From Streptomyces yatensis (GTDB taxonomy: Bacteria; Actinomycetota; Actinomycetes; Streptomycetales; Streptomycetaceae), in NCBI RefSeq assembly GCF_018069625.1, contig NZ_CP072941.1:434001-498000 (forward strand): a DNA stretch of 64,000 nucleotides, in the 5' to 3' direction. The position numbers and the translations under genes are program-made. Under the pieces are notes generated by a model. That model worked only from the letters and a program-made list of their open reading frames with translations, was not told where the DNA came from and searched no databases. Shown one piece after another: positions 58,885 through 64,000 of the stretch; within the stretch, counting starts at the first letter, position 1; each line of letters starts with the position of its first letter.

Positions 58885-60771
58885 TCACACCGTCTCCTTG
58901 AGGACGGTGAAGTGGCGGGCGAATCCGGTGAGCCCGGGCAGCTCCCGGATCGGCGTCCAGGTCCGGAAGCCGTCGAGGCTGTCGCTGTAGTAGTACTTCT
59001 GCTCGGTGTAGCCGTCGAAGTAGATCCGCCAGCCGCCGTTGTCCAGCCGCGCCAGCGCCGGTCCCTCGCGCCAGCTGCCCCAGCCCGCCCAGTCGCCGGT
59101 GCCGCGGAAGGTGTACGGCCCGCCGAGGCTGTTCGCGGTCGCGTGCTCGATGTACTTGGTGGTCTCCTGCTTGGTGAAGGCGTGGTACTGCCCGGCGTGG
59201 CGGACGACGAAGGTGTCGATGTAGTTGGACGTGTCCAGGCCCCGCAGCGGGGTCGGCGTGGTCCAGGACGACAGCGACGCGTCGGTGGCGGTGAGCAGAT
59301 GCGGCCGGAAGATGTAGTCGGGGGTGGAGGCGGTGTCCAGCGAGACGATGATGTTGACCCTGCCGCCGTCGTCCACGAAGAACTCCGGCGCCCAGGTGCG
59401 CTCGAGACCGGCCACCGGCAGGGTGTGATTGCGGACGAAGGTCCAGGTGAGGCGGTCGCGGCTGCGCGCGAACCCGATGGTGTTCCCGGTCCAGTTCGTC
59501 GTGTAGACGATGTAGTAATAGCCGTCGGTGTGCTTGATGACGCTGGGGTCGCGGATGAGCCCGGACGGCGGGGTGTAGGCGGGTCCCTTGAGCAGCGTGT
59601 ACGTGGTCGCGTCGGACGACTGGTAGACGTACATGTTCGACTCGCTGCTGTTGGTGAACGCCGTCATGGTGTAGCGGGTGGCGGCCGTGGTGTCCCTGGC
59701 GGGCGCGTCGGCCACCGGCACCCCGAAGTCCGGGGTGCCGTCGGCCTTCCAGCCGAGGGCCTGGACGCGGGTGTGCCGGTTGGGGTCGTTCAGCGGGTCG
59801 CCGGTGATGTCCTTGTACTGGCGGGCGTGGTAGACGAGGAGGTCGGTGTGGCCGTCCTCGGCGACGGTGAAGGAGTTGTGGCCGGGCCCGTACTGCTGGG
59901 TGGTGTCATTGCTGGTGAAGACCGGCCGCGGGCTCTTCTTCCAGGATGCGGCGGCGAGCAGGTCACTCCCGGCCGAGGCGGCCAGCAGCCCCATGCAGTA
60001 GTTGGCGTCGGTGGCGCTGGCGGAGTAGGTGAGGAACACACGGCCGTTCCGCTGCAGGACCGAGGGGCCCTCGTTGACCTTGAAGCCACGGGTCTCCCAG
60101 TCGTACGTCGGCCGGGAGATCTCCACCTGGGGCCCGGTGATGCTCCATGGGCTCGCCATCCGGGCGAGGTAGATGCTCGAGTTGTTGCCGACGTCCGGAT
60201 TGCTCTGCGCCCAGACGAGATAGCGGGTGCCCTGGTGGGTGAAGGTGGAGGCGTCCAGGGAGAAGGAGTCGATGGGCGTGACGATGCGGCCCTTCTCGGT
60301 CCAGGTCCCGGCGAGGGGGTTGGCGCTCGCGTTCTCCAGCACCCACATCCGGATCTTCCAGACGTCGTTCGCGGGCGCCGAGGCGAAGTAGAGGTACCAC
60401 TTGCCGTCGATGAAGTGGATTTCCGGGGCCCATATGTGGGCGCCCATGTCACCGCTGGTGTGCTTCTTCCAGATCACCGACTCGGCGGCGGTGGCCAGGC
60501 CGCCGATGGTCCTGGAGCGCCGCAGGACGATGCGGTCGTACTCGGGGACGGTGGCGGTGAAGTAGTAGTAGCCGTCGGTGTGTTTGAGGATGTGCGGATC
60601 GGCGCGCTGGCGCACCAGCGGATTGGCGTACGAGGGTGCCTTGGCGGCGGCATGTGATGCGGCGGGGGTGGCGGCCTGTGCGATCCCGGGTGTTCCGGCG
60701 GCCGCCCCCAGGGCGAGGGCGCCCATTATCACGCGTCTGCGGCTGGGCTGGTGTTCCGCGCTGCGGCTCAT
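58885..60771 (-). CDS. Exported two-domain GH43 arabinanase/arabinofuranosidase-like enzyme (order B-A)
   Basis: A 628-residue enzyme with a twin-arginine signal (SRRRVIMGALALG). The first domain, about residues 45-310, is a classic GH43 five-blade propeller with catalytic-type RADPHILKHTDGYYYFTA (Asp), MGAHIWAPEIHFIDGKWYLYF (Glu region) and FKVNEGPSVLQRNG (Glu). The second domain, about 325-628, starts RYTMTAFTNSSESNMYVY and contains YTPPSGLIRDPSVIKHTDGYYYIVYT and WAPEFFVDDGGRVNI. The upstream gene has the same two domain types in reverse order. The ATG overlaps the upstream stop (ATGA at 60768-60771). It should degrade arabinan or arabinoxylan side chains. Confidence 0.88.
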   Translation of the reverse strand: MSRSAEHQPSRRRVIMGALALGAAAGTPGIAQAATPAASHAAAKAPSYANPLVRQRADPHILKHTDGYYYFTATVPEYDRIVLRRSRTIGGLATAAESVIWKKHTSGDMGAHIWAPEIHFIDGKWYLYFASAPANDVWKIRMWVLENASANPLAGTWTEKGRIVTPIDSFSLDASTFTHQGTRYLVWAQSNPDVGNNSSIYLARMASPWSITGPQVEISRPTYDWETRGFKVNEGPSVLQRNGRVFLTYSASATDANYCMGLLAASAGSDLLAAASWKKSPRPVFTSNDTTQQYGPGHNSFTVAEDGHTDLLVYHARQYKDITGDPLNDPNRHTRVQALGWKADGTPDFGVPVADAPARDTTAATRYTMTAFTNSSESNMYVYQSSDATTYTLLKGPAYTPPSGLIRDPSVIKHTDGYYYIVYTTNWTGNTIGFARSRDRLTWTFVRNHTLPVAGLERTWAPEFFVDDGGRVNIIVSLDTASTPDYIFRPHLLTATDASLSSWTTPTPLRGLDTSNYIDTFVVRHAGQYHAFTKQETTKYIEHATANSLGGPYTFRGTGDWAGWGSWREGPALARLDNGGWRIYFDGYTEQKYYYSDSLDGFRTWTPIRELPGLTGFARHFTVLKETV

Positions 60772-62651
60772 GCGGTTCTCTCCTGCTCTGGCTGGTGGTG
60801 CGCCTGGGACCGGACGGGCGTGATGCCGGCCTGCGTCGGGCGGATCCGCTGGATGGTGCCGTCGGGGTCGAACCGCATCCGGTCGATGGCGACTTCGCGA
60901 TGGGTGCCGTCGCCGCCGGGGCGGGCGAAGCGGTGGTAGACGATGTACCACTCGTCGCGGCCCGGGACCTGGATGACGGAGTTGTGGCCGGTGCCGAGGA
61001 TCTGATCGCCGGTGTCCTTGGCCAGCACCGGATTGCCCGCCGCCTTGGTGAAGGGGCCGAGCGGTGAGTCGGAGATTCCATAGGCCACGCGGTAGTCGGG
61101 GCTGCGGGTGTCGTCCTCCGACCACATCGCGTAGTAGCGGCCCGCGCGCTTGAAGACGGTCGGCGCCTCGTTGTAGCCGGGCGGGGTGATCTTCACCGGC
61201 CGGGTGGCGAAGGAGACCATGTCGTCGTTCAGCCTGACCGCCTCGAGGGCGCCCTGCCCGAAGTAGAGGTAGGGGGTGCCGTCGTCGTCGATGAAGGCGT
61301 CCGGGTCGATCGACTGGTGGCCGAACTGCCCCTTGGCGACGAGCGGTTCGCCGAGTGCGTCGGTGAACGGTCCCCCAGGGCTCGCGGACTTGGCGACACC
61401 GATGGACTGGCAGGCGCTGAAGTACATCCAGTAGGTGTCGCCCTTTCTGACCACCGAGGGGGCCCAGGCGTTCTCGTGGCACCAGGAGACCTCGGCGAGG
61501 TCGAGGGCGGGGCCATGGTCGGCCCAGTGGACGAGGTCGGGTGAGGAGAAGCCGTTGAAGCGGGTGCCGCTCCAGCCGGGGTGGCCGTCCTCGGTGGGAT
61601 AGATCCAGTACCGGCCCTCTGCGTACAGCACATCGGGGTCGGCGTGGTAGCCGGGCAGGGCGGGGTTGGAGTCGCCGGGCCGCACGGTGGCGGTCTCCCG
61701 GATGACGGTGCCGTGGCGGACGACACCCGACAGGCCGGGCAGCTCCCGTTTGGGCGTCCAGTGCTCCAGGTCGGCGCTGTCGCTGTAGTAGTACTTCTTG
61801 ACGGTGTAGCCGTCCATGAACATGCGATAGCCGCCGCCGGGGAGGGCGACGATCGTCTGACCCTCCAGCAGGCTGCCCCATCCCGCCCAGTCGCCCTTCC
61901 CGGTGAAGCGGTACGGACCGGTGATGCGGTCGGCGACGGCGTGCTCGATGAGTTCGCCCGTGGCGTTCTTGGTGAACGCGTGGTAGGCGGTGCCCTTGCG
62001 GACCACGAAGGTGTCGATGTAGCCGTTGTAGTCGCTCTCGCTCGGCGAGATGCCCTCGAGCGGCTCGGGCTCGCTCCACCGGGTGAGCGTGTCGTCGAGC
62101 GCGGTGAGGACGTAGGGCTGGAAGTGCCGGTAGGCGGTGGGCCCGGTGGACAGCGAGACGACGATACGGACCTTCCCGTCGGGCGCGTCGGTGAAGAACT
62201 CCGGTGCCCAGGTGTTGTTGGCGGCCACGCCGTGGTCGATGTCGGCGAGATGGGTCCAGGTGCGGCGGTCGTCGCTGACGGCGAGGCCGAAGGTGCTGCC
62301 GGTCCATCCGGTGGTGTACGCGACGTAGTAGCGGCCGCCGCGGTGGATGACGCTGGGGTCGCGGACGAGACCGGAGGGCGGGGTGTACGCCTTGTCCTGG
62401 ACCGACCAGAAGTCGCGCGCGTCGTCGGACCCGTAGACGTACATATTGCTCTCGCCGCTGTTCGTGAAGGCGGTGAACAGATAGCGCGAGACCGTGGTGG
62501 ACTGCCGCACGGCGGGTCCGCTCCCGTGGCTCCGGTCGTGCTCCGCGGCGTGCACACGGCTCGCGGTGAGGGGAACCACGAGAGCGAGGGCGGCCAGCAG
62601 CGCGAGCAGCGCTGCCGGCGCTCTCCGGGGTCGGGTGGCATGCGGGGGCAT
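60768..62651 (-). CDS. Secreted two-domain GH43 enzyme (order A-B)
   Basis: A 627-residue exported enzyme with a Sec signal peptide (LLALLAALALVVPLTASRVHA, cleavage near residue 35). Domain A, about 55-325, begins RYLFTAFTNSGESNMYVYG and has YTPPSGLVRDPSVIHRGGRYYVAYT and WAPEFFTDAPDGKVRIVV. Domain B, about 335-600, is a classic GH43 propeller with YHADPDVLYAEGRYWIYPT (Asp), HENAWAPSVVRKGDTYWMYF and YNEAPTVFKRAGRYY (Glu). It probably cleaves arabinan, xylan or arabinogalactan side chains. It begins a coupled two-gene operon; CAGGAG precedes the ATG, and a shared motif lies at 62686-62719. Confidence 0.9.
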   Translation of the reverse strand: MPPHATRPRRAPAALLALLAALALVVPLTASRVHAAEHDRSHGSGPAVRQSTTVSRYLFTAFTNSGESNMYVYGSDDARDFWSVQDKAYTPPSGLVRDPSVIHRGGRYYVAYTTGWTGSTFGLAVSDDRRTWTHLADIDHGVAANNTWAPEFFTDAPDGKVRIVVSLSTGPTAYRHFQPYVLTALDDTLTRWSEPEPLEGISPSESDYNGYIDTFVVRKGTAYHAFTKNATGELIEHAVADRITGPYRFTGKGDWAGWGSLLEGQTIVALPGGGYRMFMDGYTVKKYYYSDSADLEHWTPKRELPGLSGVVRHGTVIRETATVRPGDSNPALPGYHADPDVLYAEGRYWIYPTEDGHPGWSGTRFNGFSSPDLVHWADHGPALDLAEVSWCHENAWAPSVVRKGDTYWMYFSACQSIGVAKSASPGGPFTDALGEPLVAKGQFGHQSIDPDAFIDDDGTPYLYFGQGALEAVRLNDDMVSFATRPVKITPPGYNEAPTVFKRAGRYYAMWSEDDTRSPDYRVAYGISDSPLGPFTKAAGNPVLAKDTGDQILGTGHNSVIQVPGRDEWYIVYHRFARPGGDGTHREVAIDRMRFDPDGTIQRIRPTQAGITPVRSQAHHQPEQERTA

Positions 62652-62685
62652 CAGAGGGCTCCTGCGATCCGAAGTGATCGAATTT

Positions 62686-62719
62686 GTTCGGAGATTAAGG
62701 GTTCTGATGACTTCCGACA
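62686..62719 (-). promoter_or_regulatory. Promoter-region motif of the GH43 operon
   Basis: GTTCGGAGATTA (62686-62697) and TCCGACA (62713-62719) repeat the two words found upstream of GH127. On the coding strand TGTCGG and TAATCT are 16 bp apart, a possible -35/-10 pair, 35-70 bp before the start codon. Confidence 0.45.
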
Positions 62720-62824
62720 GCCCCTGGAGAGGGTGCGAAAGTTTCGAAAACCGGGGAGCCCTGGAAGACGCGCGATGGGGTGGTGCGGTGAGGTGAGCGG
62801 ATCAGCGACGCGGCGAGGGGCGGA

Positions 62825-63856
62825 TCAGACGAAGGTCTGACGCTGCAGCCAGAGGTCCCTGGCGGTTCCGCTGCCCTGGATGAAGACGTAGAGCAGATTC
62901 TCCTCGTTGAGGATGGGGACGCCGACGCCCGCGGAGCCGATGACCCCGCCCAGGGACTGGAAGCCGCTGTAGCTCGTGCCGTTCTCCGTGGTCTGGACGG
63001 CGACCCACAGGGCGTTGTCGGTGGCCTTGATGAACACGTTGACCCGGCCGTCCTGGGCCAGGGCGCAGGTGGGCCGCCAGACGATCTGTGCGCCGAGGCT
63101 CACGGGGGCGCCGAACGTGGTGTAGTCGTCGCTCTGTCCGACGCGCCGGACGGTCCCGTCGGAACCCCGGTAGAAGATCTGCACCCGGCCGGCCGCGTCC
63201 AGGCATACCGACGGGCGGCTGGTCACGTTGGAGGCGTCGAGGGTGAAGGGCCCCCAGACGGCGGCGTTCTCCGTCTGCTGCTGGATGGTGTACAGGGTCT
63301 CGCCCGCACCCTTGACCGCCACCACGATCCGCCCTCCCCCGTCGAGGATGGGCGACGGCGTGGCGAAGATGGCACCGCCCAGCGATGTGGCGGCGGTGTA
63401 GGTCTCGTACTGCAGGTCCTGGTTGCGGAGGTACCACAGGGCGTCGTCGGTGCCGGGGAAGAACACGTAGATGCGGCCGTCGGCGCCGAGCGCCGCGGCC
63501 GGGTCGTCCCCGATGCCGGTGGCCAGGATCTGCGGTGGTCCGTACCCGGAGTTGATGGAGGTCTGGGTGATGACCTCCAGATTGTTGCCCGGGGTGCGGT
63601 AGAAGACCCGGACCTTGCCGTCCTTGCCCCGGATCGGCGCGGGGATGCCGTCGACGGACAGGCCCGCGTATTGCTGCCACGGACCCCAACTGCCGTCGCG
63701 GGCCTCCACCCTGCTCCACAGGACGTTGGACCCGCCCCGGATGAAGACCTGCACCCGGTCGTCGGCGAACGTGACCGGGGCGGGCTCGGAGTGGATGCCG
63801 CCCTGCAGATTGATCCAGGTGCCCCAGACGGTGCCGGGGGTGGTGGAAACGGTCAT
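62825..63856 (-). CDS. Propeller-lectin-like (PLL/DUF346-type) protein
   Basis: A 343-residue protein made of repeated blades of about 45-50 residues. Each has the pattern D-G-R-x-x-V-F-x-x-G/T-x-D-x-A-L-W-x-x-x-Q; examples are VQVFIRGGSNVLWSRVEA, IYVFFPGTDDALWYLRNQ and VNVFIKATDNALWVAVQT. This is the repeat of PLL-like seven-bladed lectins that bind fucose or other sugars. There is no signal peptide or membrane segment after the start at 63856 (GGGAGG 8 nt upstream), so it is cytoplasmic or exported by another route. It lies upstream of the GH43 operon, 173 bp away. Confidence 0.75.
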   Translation of the reverse strand: MTVSTTPGTVWGTWINLQGGIHSEPAPVTFADDRVQVFIRGGSNVLWSRVEARDGSWGPWQQYAGLSVDGIPAPIRGKDGKVRVFYRTPGNNLEVITQTSINSGYGPPQILATGIGDDPAAALGADGRIYVFFPGTDDALWYLRNQDLQYETYTAATSLGGAIFATPSPILDGGGRIVVAVKGAGETLYTIQQQTENAAVWGPFTLDASNVTSRPSVCLDAAGRVQIFYRGSDGTVRRVGQSDDYTTFGAPVSLGAQIVWRPTCALAQDGRVNVFIKATDNALWVAVQTTENGTSYSGFQSLGGVIGSAGVGVPILNEENLLYVFIQGSGTARDLWLQRQTFV

Positions 63857-64000
63857 GAGAGGACCTCCCTCTTCTCGTGGAGCCATGGGACTGCACGGAT
63901 ACACCGTCAATTCCCGGGAAAGCATGGCGGATACCCGAAGAAAGGAAGATGTACGGATATGACTGATTCATTGTTATGAGAGACTGATGTCAGATTAAAT
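63857..64000. other. AT-rich end of the window, no gene seen
   Basis: The last 140 bases include the leader of the propeller-lectin gene and, from about 63940, an unusually AT-rich stretch with many short stops. I see no coding sequence in it. It may hold the promoter of the lectin gene or the start of a neighbouring element beyond the window. Confidence 0.4.

Noticed and set aside
1..64000. tRNA, rRNA, insertion sequences and phage attachment sites
   Set aside because: I looked for CCA-ended cloverleaf-like stretches, transposase motifs and long terminal inverted repeats and saw none that held up by eye; a dedicated search could still find a short one.

Overview
The window is very GC-rich. 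Its genes use GTG and TTG starts next to GGAGG-type ribosome binding sites, it has at least four twin-arginine signal peptides, and I found only one TTA codon in its genes. It also holds an ECF41-type sigma factor and many MFS, IclR, TetR, MarR and GlxA family genes. All of this points to a Streptomyces-like actinomycete, and to an accessory stretch of chromosome rich in catabolic genes rather than a core region. I see no rRNA, tRNA, CRISPR array, transposase or secondary-metabolite assembly line.

Layout. 0-10.5 kb: a small membrane-associated protein, a secreted metallophosphoesterase-LamG protein, an MFS transporter, an SRPBCC protein beside a YdeP-type molybdopterin oxidoreductase, an agmatinase, the 3' relic of a carboxylesterase, and an HD-domain gene overlapping a GlxA-type regulator. 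10.5-20.2 kb: a catabolic cluster around an IclR regulator. On one side are an MFS transporter and a semialdehyde dehydrogenase. On the other is a tightly coupled operon of a formaldehyde-activating-enzyme (Fae) homologue, an enolase-superfamily dehydratase, an aldehyde dehydrogenase, a beta-hydroxyacid dehydrogenase and an iron-type alcohol dehydrogenase. Two similar 19-bp palindromes lie in front of the two units. 20.2-21.8 kb: a carboxymuconolactone-decarboxylase-like gene and its ECF41 sigma factor, with a matching promoter. 21.8-32.8 kb: regulators, efflux pumps, an isochorismatase-like hydrolase, a FAD dehydrogenase, a cobalamin-riboswitch-controlled [2Fe-2S] protein and a two-RCK channel-like protein whose selectivity filter is degenerate.

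32.9-41.9 kb: a GH97 enzyme, then a minus-strand run of Gfo/Idh/MocA oxidoreductase, HAD phosphatase/mutase, GH65 phosphorylase-like enzyme, PHP-domain protein, an acidic protein and a membrane metallopeptidase. 42.1-47.9 kb: a YncE-like propeller lipoprotein, a MarR-MFS pair, a secreted lyase-like protein with the TTA codon, a Doc-type toxin-antitoxin pair and a nitrilase-family hydrolase. 48.1-64 kb: D-mannonate dehydratase-like enzyme, two aldo/keto reductases, a secreted GH5 enzyme, an FG-GAP protein, a CobW GTPase, then GH127 and two two-domain GH43 enzymes (an arabinan/hemicellulose set) and a propeller-lectin-like protein.

The genes work together as sugar and plant-polysaccharide utilisation (GH97, GH65/HAD, ManD, GH5, GH127, GH43), as small-aldehyde or sugar-acid catabolism (the IclR/Fae cluster), and as stress or detoxification modules. 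The Fae-containing cluster is the best candidate for an undescribed pathway. All functions are inferred from sequence reading alone; no database search was run.
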